From assembly GCF_035046485.1 (NCBI RefSeq), contig NC_085136.1, positions 75,471,734 through 75,535,733 on the forward strand: 64,000 bases of DNA, in the 5' to 3' direction. The translations under genes were made by a program, and so were the position numbers. The first letter of the stretch is position 1, and every line of letters starts with the position of its first letter. The stretch is from Aedes albopictus. Lineage: Eukaryota; Arthropoda; Insecta; Diptera; Culicidae. The notes beneath the pieces were generated by a model that was not told where the DNA came from, searched no databases, and was given only the letters and a program-made list of their open reading frames with translations. Positions 11,721-23,401 of this stretch are shown in pieces.

Positions 11721-11984
11721 CGAAAGTCCTGGGGCCTGACGCACCCCCCCGCTTGCGAGTCAGCCGCGTAGTCGCCGGCTAAGAATAGGATTACTAACCC
11801 CAATTCAAGGTGTCAGGCGACCCATGCTGAGGAATGAGTGATCGAGGGGGTGAAAAAGATGCTCGATCTTTAACGGAGCCTGTGGGGTACCTGGGCACCC
11901 CCCACAGTAAGCTGTCCCTTACCGCGTTTATGCAGGGCTCTGGCGTGGTGGACATTCTTTCCCGTGCGACTCGTGGGATTAATC
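11721..11984 (+). other. 5' UTR of element C
   Basis: GC-rich non-coding leader between the truncated end of element D and the ORF1 ATG of element C. It is the only R1-clade 5' end present in the window. The left boundary, near GGACGAAAGTCC, is inferred from where homology to D stops. Confidence 0.5.
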
Positions 11985-13514
11985 ATGAAATCAAACAAAT
12001 CAAGCAATCAGAATTCAGGTGGAAGTAGTGGTGGGATCAACCCCTTCGCAAGAAGCGGGTTGATGAGATCTCCGACAAGGAGAAGTGAGGAGATAGGCGC
12101 TGGGAGTTGCGTACGCAGCTCAAGCGTGGGTGCTCCAGTCCACTTCCCGGCAAGCCAGCCGGTGGAGGTTATGTACGGAGCGTGGTTGCTGAGGGCCTTC
12201 AACCAAGAAAACAAAGGTGGCTGAGCAGCAGCTTGGCAAAATCATCGACTTTGCGTCCACTAAGTCGAATATAAGCAAGGACCTGAAAACGGCCTTGCTT
12301 CGACTTAGGGTGTCGATCGACGAGACCAAGCAGGAGCACGCGGTACTCGCGTTGCTGACTGCTGCAGCAGCGGAGCATGCAAATAAAAAAAGTGCCGAAG
12401 TTTACCCAAACGAAGGCCTTCTCCTTCGCAGTCCGAAACAGGTGGAAGCGACTGCTCGCGACAAACGGGGCAAGCAATTGCAGAAGCGGGCGAGGCAGCC
12501 GTCGGGCGAGGAGCTGTCTGGCGGTGCCCGCAAAGTCAGGCAAATCATTACCCCGAAAGTCGGTAATAATGCCGGAAGGTTGGACCCCAGTCAGAGTTCC
12601 CGAAAGCTGGGAAGGGTGGGCCTGACAAGGCTGACCCGTCCCGGAACGATGGGAACAAGGGATTGCGACCGCTGGTGGGCCCTCGGCAGCCACAGAGCAG
12701 GGCGATCCAAGGGAAGGACCTCCTTGGACGAAGGTAGAGCGGAAGAAGAAGAAGACGAATCCGCAGGTAGTAGCACAGGACGCCAAGTCAAGGCGTAGGA
12801 GGGCAGGTGCCAAGCGTGAGAAAGGCGACGAGATCGTCATCAAGCCGGAACAGTCCAAGTACTCAGAAGTCTTGAAGACAATGTGAAGCGACGCCAAGCT
12901 TGAGGGTCTTGGAACCGACGTACGCAGTATTAGACGTACTCGTACGAACGAGATGATCCTGGAGCTGAAGCGCCAGAAGGAACACAAGGGCGCCGCCTAC
13001 AAGAGGCTGGCAGAAGAGGTCCTTGGTGAGGGTGTGCAGGTGAGGGCTCTTACAAATGAGGCGACTCTGAAGGACATTGATGAGATCACCGAAGTGGAAG
13101 AGCTCGTCACGGCACAGTGGCAACAGTGCGATGTGCAGGTGGCCGCCGCAGCTGTTAAGCTACGGAAAGGGCCAGCAGGGACACAGATAGCTTTGGTTCA
13201 GCTACCTGTGGCGGACGTTAAAAAGTCCGTTAAAGTAGGCAATATTAAGGTGGGTTGGTGCGTATGTCACCTGACATTCCACGAGCCACCAGAGGTTTGC
13301 TTTAGGTGTCTGGAACCAGGACACAAGTCATGGAACTGCAAAGGCCCTGACAGGCGCAAACTGTGCATGCGATACGGCGCTGAAGGTCATAAGGCCCAAA
13401 GCTGCACGAGTCCGCCCATCTGCATGATCTGTACCGGGAAATCCGCAAACAACAGACATCCGACGGGTGGTCCAAGGTGCCCGGCCTTCAAGAAAGCCGC
13501 TGTGAACAACAAAT
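11985..13514 (+). pseudogene. R1-clade ORF1 (gag-like) of element C
   Basis: Codes for the nucleic-acid-binding protein of the retrotransposon. The ATG at 11985 opens a serine-, glycine- and arginine-rich N-terminus that runs to about 12215. A frame change then leads into AEQQLGKIIDFASTKSNIS. A lysine/arginine- and glutamate-rich middle (12400-12830) shows further frame breaks, with a TGA at 12883-12885. The C-terminal part (12953-13514) is open and carries three zinc knuckles: CFRCLEPGHKSWNC (CX2CX4HX4C); a second in which a tyrosine replaces the second cysteine (CMRYGAEGHKAQSC); and CMICTGKS...HPTGGPRC. It ends where the element at 13515 was inserted, just before the ORF2 start. Confidence 0.8.
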
Positions 13515-14287
13515 CAGGCCAAACATGTCTAAAGGTCCTATCTGCAGAAGAGAGGCTCTCTTTGGTTTCCCTCTCTTTCGTTAATATCTCAGCTGTTTAT
13601 TTGTATTATGATTGTCTCTTTGCATTGAACGATGGTCAAAACAATCGTCTTTTGATTTGTACTGCAAAAGTAGTTGAAAAGTGTACCATTAGGGTAATTG
13701 TTCCCATCGTTGTGGTAGTACCTATTGTTGCGGTAATGGCAATTGAGCACTTTTTCGACTGAAATGTTACCAAAAGGTATTTTTAATAGATGTATGGTGC
13801 TTAAATTATGAGATTGCACCATTTGTTTACTCAATATTTGCCCAAAAACCTATTTAAAAAAATATTTTCCTAAATGTGTTTGCTGCTGTGCTCCTATTGT
13901 TGCGGTAGTGTTCCTAATGTTGCGGTATCCCATATGATTTCAATGGGATACCGCAACAATAGGAACAAAATACCGCAACATTAGGAACACATACCGCAAC
14001 ATTAGGAACACAATGTTCTTTCAGATAAAAACGAATAAAATGCTCATAACAACATCAAAGTGGCAATATTTCGTTATTTTCCCGTAGATTAAGGATGGAT
14101 TTTATTATTTTCAATTCAATCCATGTAAAAAGTTTGCTTGGGGCGATACAATTGTGGTTTAAACATGAACCCAGCGCTTAACTCCTCCATGATCGGATCA
14201 ATTACCCTACATTGCAATAATTGAAAGAGAAAATGAACAAAGAGAGCCTCTCAAATGCAGATAGGACCTATTGAAATGTTTGGCCTG
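13515..14287. mobile_element. TIR element inserted at the ORF1/ORF2 junction of C
   Basis: The left end CAGGCCAAACATGTCTAAAG and the right end are inverted repeats of about 50 bp that include CAAAGAGAGCCTCTC. AAAT lies on both sides (13511-13514 and 14288-14291), a likely 4-bp duplication. Around 13885-14010 short units reading CCTAATGTTGCGGTA or its complement form an inverted array about a short centre. There is no transposase frame. Joining the flanks rebuilds element C. Confidence 0.75.
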
Positions 14288-14295
14288 AAATCACA

Positions 14296-16524
14296 GTGCA
14301 GGTAACGCAGCTGAACCTGAACCACTGTGACGCGGCTCAGCAACTGCTTTGTCAGGCGGTTTCTGAGTGGGAGACGGATATCGCCATCATAGCGGATCCA
14401 TACCGAATACCCGCCGGCAACGGCAACGGGGTCGCGGATGGGTCCAGAAAAATGGTGGCAATATGGACGACGGGTAAATACCCCGTCCAGGAGTTGGTGT
14501 TTACTACCTATGAGGGCTCGTGGTCGCCAAAGTAAACGGGTTCTTCTTCTGTAGCTGTTATGCGCTTCCGTGGTGGCCAATCAAGCAGTTCACGCAGATG
14601 CTGGACTCTATGACGACCGTGTTGACAGGATGAAGGCCGGTGGTAATCGCGTGTGACTTCAATGCCTGGGTCGTGCAATGGGGGATTCGTTTCACGAGCC
14701 AGCGGGGTTAGATCCTGCTAGAGACACTGGCCATACTAGATGCCGATCTGGCTAATGTTGGTACCAGGAGTACCTTTAGTCGAATGAACCGGTGTGGAGC
14801 CGATTATTGACGTTACTTTTTGTAATCCTGGCCTAACAAGAAGTTCCAACTGGAGAGTAGATGATAGCTACAGCATTGACTACAACAACAGCAGACAGCG
14901 GGTGGACCAAGGCCAAGCCCTCGCAGGTGGAAGACATCATACTTCGACGAAGAGCTATTTGGAGAGGCGCTCCGCCGTGAGCGAAACCTACTTGGTTTAG
15001 ACGGCGCCAAGCTGGTAGCGGTGTTTTGCGTGCGTGTGATACGACCATGCCCAGGCGAGTCCATCCGGCTTATTGGTGGACCGACGCGATTGCGGACCTG
15101 CGCCACGCCTGCCTACGGGCTAGGCGGCGGATGCAGCGAAACGATCAGAGGAAGAGCGAAACGAACGGCGGGTGGTGTTCGCCGCTGCAAAAGCCACGCT
15201 TAAGACCGAGATAAGAGCAAGCAAAAAGGCCTGCTTTGAGGGTCTCTGTCAGAGTGCCAATACGAACCCGTGGGGTGACGCCTACAGGATCGTTATGGCC
15301 TAGACGAGAGGTGTGATGGCTCCTACAGAGCAATCTCCAGAGATGTTGGAGGGGATCATTGGAGGACTTTTTCCGCGTCATGATCCTAGTCCTTGGCCTC
15401 CTTTCGTAGAACAGCCGGGGACTGGGGCTGGCGATGAGGAGAGGGTCACCGATGTGGAACTTGCGGGGATAGCAAAGTCCCTTAGCGTAGGTAAGGCCCC
15501 AGGTCCGGACGGAGTTCCGAACCTGACCTTAAAAGTAGCTATTGCAGAGGCTCCCGAGATGTTTAGGTCTGCTATGCGAAAATGTCTGGACGAGGGAGTT
15601 TTCTCAGAAGCTTGGAAGAGCCAGAGCCTGGTACTATTGCCAAAGGCACGGAAACCACCCGGAGACCCGTCGGCATATAGACCAATATGCTTGATTGACA
15701 CGGCGGGGAAGGTGCTCGAAAAGATCATCCTCAATAGATTGTTGAGGTTCACCGAGGGCGAAAATGGTCTCTCGAGCAACCAGTACGGCTTCCGGAAGGG
15801 GAGGTCCACCGTAGACGCTATCTTGTCGGTTACAAAAACCGCCGAGAAAGCACTCGAGCCTAAGAGGAGGGGAATCCGTCTCTGCGCGGTAGTGACTCTG
15901 GATGTAAGGAATGCATTTAATAGCGCCAGCTTGTCTGCTATTGCCGATGCGCTCTTGCGTCTGGGGATACCGGAGTACCTGTACAAGATTCTCAAAAGTT
16001 ACTTTCAGAATCGAGTACTAGTTTACGACACGGAGGTGGGTCGGAAGTGCTTTCACATAACCTCAGGAGTCCCGCAAGGTTCCATCCTGGGTCCGGTGTT
16101 ATGTACAATGAGGTGTTGAAGTTAGGGTGCCGTTATAGTTACGCCTGAGAGTGAGAGTGCGCGTGTGCGAAGCCGCAAAAAAAATCAACAACAGCAAGTC
16201 CACGCAAATCCTTTGGGCGGGCACTCTCACCTTCACTTTGACGCGGCACTATGGCAGCGCAGTTAGAGTTCCCAGTGGGAGTGGAGAAGTCTACGGTGAG
16301 ACGGTCGAAGAAGTGTAGTCGACTACTGCCCACTCGATCAAGGTTGTGGAGGCGTGGATGAGATCCTGGAAACTGGAATTGCCTCACCACAAAACTAAGG
16401 GGATGGTTGTGAACAACCGGAAGTCGGAGCAGCAAGCTGTAATCAGTGCTGGCAATTGCACCATCACTCCGCAAACACTTGAGCGTGATGATCGACGATA
16501 AGCTTACCTTCGGTAACCACGTTG
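14296..16524 (+). pseudogene. Element C ORF2, 5' two thirds
   Basis: Homologue of element A's ORF2. The start codon position reads GTG (14296), where A has ATG, followed by QVTQLNLNHCDAAQQLL. The endonuclease (14296-14880) has several stops and shifts. The linker (15010-15300) and the RT (15313-16119) are better kept: APGPDGVPNL, RPICLIDTAGK, QYGFRKGRSTVDAI, RNAFNSAS, and GVPQGSILGPVL ending at about 16100. The FADD box is absent because about 110 bp of unrelated sequence (16137-16245) lies there. Homology resumes with HHKTKGMVVNNRKSEQQA and MIDDKLTFGNHVDY and stops at 16525, where element B begins. Confidence 0.8.
16137..16245. mobile_element. Small inverted-repeat insertion in element C
   Basis: AGTGAGAGTGCGCG on the left and the inverse of CACTCTCACCTTCACT on the right frame about 110 bp that replaces the RT active-site region. 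It is possibly a tiny MITE. The boundaries are approximate and no target duplication was assigned. Confidence 0.35.
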
Positions 16525-16839
16525 ATTACAACATCTACACTGATCTCTCTGCGGCTTTCGACAAACTCAACCACTCCATCGCAGTCGCTAAATTAGAAAT
16601 ATTAGGAATTTGCGGAAATATTCTGCGATGGTTCGAGTCGTACCTGGTCAACCGAAGATTCACCGTAGCAGTCGAAGGCTTTTGTTCTAAGGAGTTCGTC
16701 GCCTCCTCCGGTATTCCTCAAGGAAGTCATTTGGGACCACTAATATTCCTCCTGTACTTCAATGACGTAAACCGCGTGCTGAAATGTCCCCGCCTCTCCT
16801 ACGTAGACGACCTGAAGGTTTACTTAAGAATACGTTGCC
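16525..16839 (+). pseudogene. Element B, RT part 1 (Jockey-like non-LTR)
   Basis: The frame contains IYTDLSAAFDKLNHSI, the block SSGIPQGSHLGPLIFLLYFND and the catalytic box YVDD at 16800-16811, all hallmarks of a non-LTR reverse transcriptase distinct from the R1-clade elements around it. It begins abruptly inside element C, so B is 5' truncated. It is cut at 16839 by the hAT-like element and resumes at 23231. I place it in the Jockey group from the motif style; the clade is not certain. Confidence 0.75.
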
Positions 16840-16994
16840 CATTGGCGTAACTAGAGGGGGGGCCAGGGGGGCCAGGCCCCCCCCAGAATCCGCCAGGCCC
16901 CCCCCAGAAAATTTTCATGACTTTATATATGGAAATTAGAAAAAATCTGAAAACCACTGTCGTGGTGACAAACATAGATCTATATTCTCAATTT

Positions 16995-17181
16995 AGTTGA
17001 AAATCGGAATTTTCGACTAGCGAAGTTGGATTTTTCTCCAAATCCGTGCGTCGGACCTAACTTCGGAAGTGGTGCGCTGTATAGCAAACAGCTATACAGC
17101 GCACCACTTCCGAAGTTAGGTCCGACGCACGGATTTGGAGAAAAATCCAACTTCGCTAGTCGAAAATTCCGGGTTTCAACT
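16995..17181. repeat. 187-bp near-perfect palindrome
   Basis: Two 91-bp arms surround a 5-base loop (AAACA, 17086-17090). The inner 81 bp of each arm are perfectly complementary; two adjacent mismatches near the outer end are the only differences I found. Transcribed, it would fold into one long hairpin. Confidence 0.9.
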
Positions 17182-17379
17182 GCACGTACAGTAATAGAAA
17201 TTTATTTGGCATAATATGTGTTTAAATTGACAGTTATTGGAGACAATTCTCAACTTGTCACTCTTTACAAGATCATTGTCCAAAATGGTCTATGTAATTA
17301 GTTAGTTTTGTTTGGAAATATTATATAATCAGAATTATATAAAAAGCAATACTTTGTACATCTTCTTTTTTGAATCGCT

Positions 17380-20300
17380 GAGAAATTAAATCTAAATGAT
17401 AATTTACAGGAATTCCTGGATGGGTATCTTTAAGAATCTTTGAATTTTCTAGCAGCATTACTGCAAAATATAGTTAAGTGCTTCTTTATGGAAATCAAGT
17501 ATCATGTGGGAAAAACTCTGGTTGGATTTGCAATGGAATCCCAGCAAAAGTTTGTGAATTCCTAGTGAGAATAGGTGCACGTAGCTGAAGCGTAAACGCG
17601 AGTGTATTCATTAAAACCATGCTGGAGGTGATTTCTAGTCGGACACTATTAATTTCTTTTATTTCGTGGGCCAGGGGTATTTTTGCGTCTATCAAACAAC
17701 GCACAAATTCAAATGGTCATTGAGGAAGTTTTAATATATTTAATAACTGGTGCTGCAAGATGTAATCGTAAGTTTGAAGGTATTCATGATTGGACTTGTA
17801 AAAGACTTGGTATTCATGAGATAATTGTGAAAGAATTCCTGGATGACTTCTTGGAGAATTTCTTGGCTTCTATGTCCCTATAAAATTATCTAAAAGAATT
17901 TCAATACAAATCGCTGGAGGAATTCCTCTAGAAATCCTTCAAATTATTCAAAAAATCTACAAGTAATCCTAACAAAAACCCCTGGGGTGAATCCCTGAAA
18001 AACATTATGAACGGAATATTGTAATTTTTTAACTAACCGCCGAATAAATTTTTAAAAAAATCCCGAGAGAAATTTCGGAAGAAATCATTACAAGAATTCT
18101 CGGAGCAATACCTGCAGCAATCCCTGGAGTAATTTGTGAAAGTATACCTGGAGGAATCCGAAGAGCTATTATGCTAGGAATTTCAGGAAAAAAAATCTGA
18201 AGACTCCGCATCAGAAATCCCTGTAGAAATTATTAGAAATTTTTTTAGATGAATCCTTGGAGGAATCCTTAGAGGAATTCTTCAAGAAATCACAGGAGGA
18301 GTTTCTAGATGAATTTCTGGAGGATATCCGGGAGAACCTTCTGGAAAAATTCCATGCGGAATCTCTGGAAAAGTTCCTGGACTAATGCCTGGAGCATTAG
18401 GGGATTTTTTTTTATTATCGTACAAATTGGTATGAAGTTTATATATATTTATATATATTTGAAAAACTAAATTGAAAAAATCAGGGTCGCCTAATTTTTC
18501 GGAAAACTCCAGTGAAAATCAAACATTTTCCACAGACACCACCTTCTTTGAAAAATCATAGAACGAAGCATCATAGGCACATTTTTTTTGTGAAATCATA
18601 AGCAAATTTTCTCAGCAATTCCAAGATGGATTTCTGGAGGAAATCCTAGAAAATTTTTTGGACAAATTCCTGGTGGATTCCCTGAAAAAGTTAATGGATT
18701 GATTGATTGATTTGTCTTTTTTAAAGAGACTTTCAGCCCTTGGCTCCAAAGTTAATGGATAAATTTCTGAAGGAGGCATCCCTGGAGAAGTTTCTGGAGT
18801 AATACCTGGAGCATTAGAGAAATTTCTGATGAAATTCCAAGATAAATTTCTAGAAGAATTCCCAGAGGAATTTCTGGAGGAATTCCAGGAGGAATTCTTG
18901 GAGGAATCTCACGGAAGAATCCTTAGAGGAATCCCTGCAGGAATTTCTGGTTTATTCTTGGAGGAATTCCTGGTGGAATTTCTAGAAGAACCCGTGAAAT
19001 AACTCCTGGACAGATTTCTAGAGGAATCCCTGGAGTTGAAATTCATGGATTAATTCCTAGAGGAAACCTGAAAGAATTTCCGGAGGAATCCTTTGGAAAA
19101 ATTCCTATAGAATTTCCTGAAGAATCTCCTGAAAGAATATCGGAAGCAATCTCTAAAGGATTTCCTGCAGAAATTCCTGGAGAAATGCTGTAGGAATTTC
19201 CGAAGAAATTCCTGGAGGGATTCCTGGATCAATTTCTGAAGAAATTCCTGTAGGAATTTCTGAAGAAATACCTACGGTAAATCTTGGTGGAATTTCTTGA
19301 GGAGCCCCTGGAAACAATGCGGTAGTAATTTCTGAGAAATTCCCAGAGGAATTCCTGAAGGAATTCCTATATGAATTCCTGAAGGACTTTCTGAAGGAAT
19401 TCCTGGGGTATTTCTGAAGAAACCTCATAAGGAATTCCCGCAAAATTTCTTAGAGAAATTTCTACAAAAATTCTTGAAAGAATCCCTGGATATATTCTTG
19501 GAAAGAACCCTGGAGTAATCCCTGAAACAAATTTCTGGAGGAACCTTAGGAGGGATTCTTGGAGGAACTTCCGGACATGTTCCAGGTGGAATTTCAGGAG
19601 GAATTTCTGGACAAATCTTTATAGGAAATCTTGGGGAAATTCCATGGAACTATTCATGGATGAATTCCAGGAAGAATCCCTTAATCAATTCTTTGAGGAT
19701 TCCTTCAATGAATTCCTGGAAGAATCTCTAGAGGAATTCTGGAAGGAATCCATGGAGAAATTTCTGAATATATTCATAGAGAAATTCCTAAAGAAATTCT
19801 TAGAGAAATTCCTAGAGGAATTCTGAGAGGAATTTGTAATGGAGTTCCAGGAGAAATTCCCAGAGGAATTTCTGGAGGAATTACAGGAGCAATTTCAGAA
19901 GGAATTTCTGGAAGAATTACTGGAGAAATCATCGGAGGAATTTCTGGAGGAATCCATGAAATAATTCCTGGAGGAATGTGTAGAGGAAACCGCGGAGAAG
20001 AAATTCCTGGATTAATTCTTGGGGGAAACCCTGGAAGGATTTCTGGAGGAATTCCTGGATCAATCCTTGAAGGAATTGCTGTACGAATTTCCGAAGAAAT
20101 TCCTGGATCCATTCCTGAATAAATTACCGAAAGTATTCCTGAAGAAATACCTGGGGTAATTTTTGGTGAAATTCGTGTTAGAACTCCTGGAGGAGTCCCT
20201 GGAGAAATGCCTGGATGAAATCCTGGAAGAATGCCAGGAAGAATACCTGGAATAATTCTTGAATAAATTCCAGAAAGAATTTGTGGGGAAATTTTTAAAA

Positions 20301-23060
20301 CAATTCCTTGAGGATTTCCTGGAGGATTTCTGAAAAAATATTTGAAAGGATTCCTAGAGATATCTTTGGAGGAAATAATTCAGGAATCCCAGGAAGAATT
20401 ATTGAAATATTTCTTGGATAAACTCCAGGAGGAATTCTTGGGGTAATTTCTAAATGAATCCCTGGAGGATTTTCTAGATAAATTCTTGGAGAAATTGCGG
20501 TAGTAATTTCTGAAGGAATCCTGGATTAATGCCTGGAGGAATCCCTTAGAAATCTCTGGAGGAACTTCTGGAGGAATGCCTGGAGTAACCCCTGTATCAA
20601 TTCCTGGAGAAATCTCTCGAGAAATTCCTTAAGAAATCCCTGGAGGAAACCCTGGGGAATTTCCTTGAAAAATCCCTGGAGAAATTCCTGGACTAATGCC
20701 TGGAGTAATCTCTGGATACATTTCTAGATGCGTTCCTGGTGGAGTTTTCAGAAGAATTCTGGGAGCAATCTAGTGGAGTTTGGAGTTTTTAGAAGAACTC
20801 CCGAAGCAATCTCTAGATGAATTGCTGGAGAAATCCCGGGAGAAATTTCTAAAGAAATCTCTTGAAAAATTCCTAGAGGAATCCTTAGAGAAATTTCTAA
20901 AGAAATTCTTGGAAGAATTCCTGGGAAAATTCTTTGAAAAATCCCTGGAGGAATCCCTGAAGCAATTTCTGGAGAAACCTCAGGAGGAATGCCTGGAAAG
21001 TTCTGGACAAATTCCTGCAGGAAGTTCTGGATAAATTCCTTGCGGAATCCCAGAAAGAATTCCTGGATTAATCTGTAAGGGAAATTCCTTGGAAGCAGTT
21101 AATGGAGGAATTTCTGAAGAAATTCCAAAAGAAATTTCTGAAGAAATTCCATGAGAAATTTCCGAAGAAATTCCGAGAGAAATTTCTGAAGAAAATCCAA
21201 GAGAAATTTCTAGAGGAATTCCCAGGTGAATTTTTGGAGGAATTCCAGGAGGAATTGCGGTAGTAATTTCTGAAGGAATTCTTATGGGAGTTCCTGGATC
21301 AATTCCTAGAGGACTTTCTGGAGGGATTCTTGGGGTAATACTTAAATAGCCTCTTGAGGAATTCCTGGAGGCATCCTTAGAGGAATTTCTAGAGAATTAC
21401 TTGCAAGAATCCCTGGGGGAATTTTTGCAAAAAAAAACCTGGAGGAATCCCTGAAACAATTTCTGGGAGAACCTCAGGAGGAATTCCTGGACAAACCTCT
21501 ATGGGAAATCTTGGGGAAAATCCGTGGAACTATTCATGGAAGAACTGCAGGAGGAATCCCTAAATGAATATCTTGAGAATCCCTGAATGAATTCCTGGAA
21601 GAATCTCTAGAGGAATTCTGGAAGGAATCCATGGAGAAATTTCTGAAAGAATTCCTGGAGAAATTTTTAGAGGAATTCAGAAAGGAATTTCTGTTGGAGT
21701 TCCAGGAGGATTTTCTGGAGAAATTACTGAAGAAATCATCGGTGGAATTCCTGGAGGGATAGAGAGAAGAAATTCCTGGAAGAATTTTCGGAGGAATGCA
21801 TGGAAGAATTCCTAGATCCAAACTTGAATAAATTCCTGGAGTAATTCCTGAGGAAATACCTGGAGAAATTCTTGGTAGAATCTCTGGAGAAATGCCTGAA
21901 TGAAATCCTAGAGGCATGCCAGGAGGAATACCTGGAATTATTCTTGAAAAAAAAAAATCCGGGAGGAATTTCCGAAGGAGTTCCTGGAGGAATCTCAAGA
22001 TTCCTTCCTGATGAAATACAAAGTTTGATTTCTGAGGGAATTCCAGGAGGATTTTGTGAAGAATTCTCAGGGGAAATACTGAAGAAACCGCTGAAATTCT
22101 TGAGGAAATCCTGAAATCCTGGATTAATTCCTGCGGAAGTTTCTGAAGGAATCTTAATAAAAGTTCTTCTAGAAATGTTTAAAATAATCTCGGAATTCGT
22201 TTTTGTAAGAATAACAGAAGAAATTTCCGGTGAATCCCTGGAGGAACTCTTGAAGTAATTTCTGAAGAAACCCGGTGAGAAATCCCGGAAGCAAGCCCCT
22301 TTAGGAACTCTTTATGGAATCTCAGGAGAGCTTTCTTAGCGAATACCTGGAAGAATTTTTGTAGGAATATTCCTGGATAAAAAAATGAAGAAATCAATGT
22401 CTGCAGTAATTGTTGAAGGAATACTAGGATCCCTAGTGGAGTGTGGAGCGGACCTGGTGGGATGGTTAGAACACTTGACTATCACGCCGAGGACCTGGGA
22501 TCGAATCCCACTCCCGACAAACTCGCAAAATGTGAGTTCTTCCTTCGAAAGGCAAGTAAAGCGTGGGTCCCGAGATGAACTAGCCTAGGGCTAAAAATCT
22601 CGTTAATACAGATAAAAAGAAAAAAAAAACCTAGGATCCCTAAAGGTTTTTTGTACAAATTTTTCAAGCAATTCTTGGAGTGTTTTTTAAGAATCTCTAA
22701 GTAAAATTTTCTAAAAGAATTTCTGGAATACATTCCTGCAGAAATAATTCGAATCATTCCAGATGTAATTATTGGAGCAATCTCTAGTGGAGTTTTGGAA
22801 GGCATATATGGAGATATCCCTGCAGAAATCTCTGAATACCTGCAAAAATACCTTAAAGGATCTCTGGAGAAATTCCTGATAGAAACTTTGGAAAAAGCAC
22901 TGGAACAATTACTGGAGGAACCCTAAAGATATCCCAGGACAAATCCCCGAAAAAATGTCTAGTGGAATCCCTAGATAAATTCTTGATTGAATTTCTGGAA
23001 GAAGCCAAGATGGAATCACTGAATTAAGCTATGGAAAAAAATCTTGGAGGAATTGTTCGT
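17380..23060. repeat. Degenerate GGAATTCC-type minisatellite, about 5.5 kb
   Basis: Loose repeats of about 12 bp built on GGAATTCCTGGA and GGAATTTCTGGAGGAATCCC continue through most of the hAT-like element, interrupted by the SINE at 22436-22630. They are an older, more diverged form of the 24-bp array at 34620-39125, mostly in the opposite orientation. Open frames here are repeat artefacts. Confidence 0.8.
22436..22630 (+). mobile_element. tRNA-derived SINE, Feilai-like
   Basis: A tRNA-like head has an A-box region (GGTGGGATGGTTAG) and a B box GGATCGAATCC at about 22498-22508. A tRNA-unrelated body and an A-rich tail (GATAAAAAGAAAAAAAAAA) follow. A 12-bp duplication, CTAGGATCCCTA, flanks it (22424-22435 and 22631-22642). 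Feilai SINEs of Aedes have this layout and closely similar sequence as I recall it. The internal RNA polymerase III promoter looks intact. Confidence 0.85.
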
Positions 23061-23238
23061 ACTCATATAGTTCACAAAACTATGAACGAATCTGAAACAG
23101 TCATTTTGATTACTCAAAACTACAATACTGATTTGCATATTCACATATCGGGCGCCCATCCCGCTTAAAATTCATCTCAGGTCAGGCCCCCCCTGGCCCC
23201 CTCCAGGAAAAAATCCTAGTTACGCCAATGACGTTGCC

Positions 23239-23401
23239 CTTCCGATGCAGCTCGGCTTCAGCAAGATCTGAACAACTTCGTATATGGTGTACCTTAAACT
23301 GCATGATCGTCAACCCAGAAAAATGCTCCATCATAACTTTCGCTCGAATCCGTAACTCCGGTCATCTTCAATTACAAGCTTCGCGATAAAGTAATCCAAC
23401 G
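23239..23401 (+). pseudogene. Element B, RT part 2
   Basis: Continues B after the hAT-like insertion: once one ACGTTGCC is removed the frame reads RCPSDAARLQQDLNNF. It then passes through LNCMIVNPEKCSIITFARIR and FNYKLRDKVIQR with two small frame shifts. It ends at the Transib-like insertion; the last five bases (23397-23401) are its target duplication. Confidence 0.7.

Larger units (their letters stand above)
16840..23230. mobile_element. Large hAT-like element filled with degenerate minisatellite
   Basis: The left end CATTGGCGTAACTAG (16840-16854) is the exact inverse of the right end CTAGTTACGCCAATG (23216-23230). ACGTTGCC flanks both sides (16832-16839 and 23231-23238), an 8-bp duplication typical of hAT. 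Subterminal C/G runs (GGCCAGGCCCCCCCC) occur near both ends. The 6.4-kb interior has no transposase frame. It is made of a long palindrome, about 5.5 kb of degenerate GGAATTCCTGGA-type repeats, and a SINE. It is a non-autonomous carrier of satellite DNA. Confidence 0.85.

Noticed and set aside
17380..22400. Several 60-150-codon frames rich in E, F, L, K or G, I, P
   Set aside because: Products of degenerate minisatellite, not genes.
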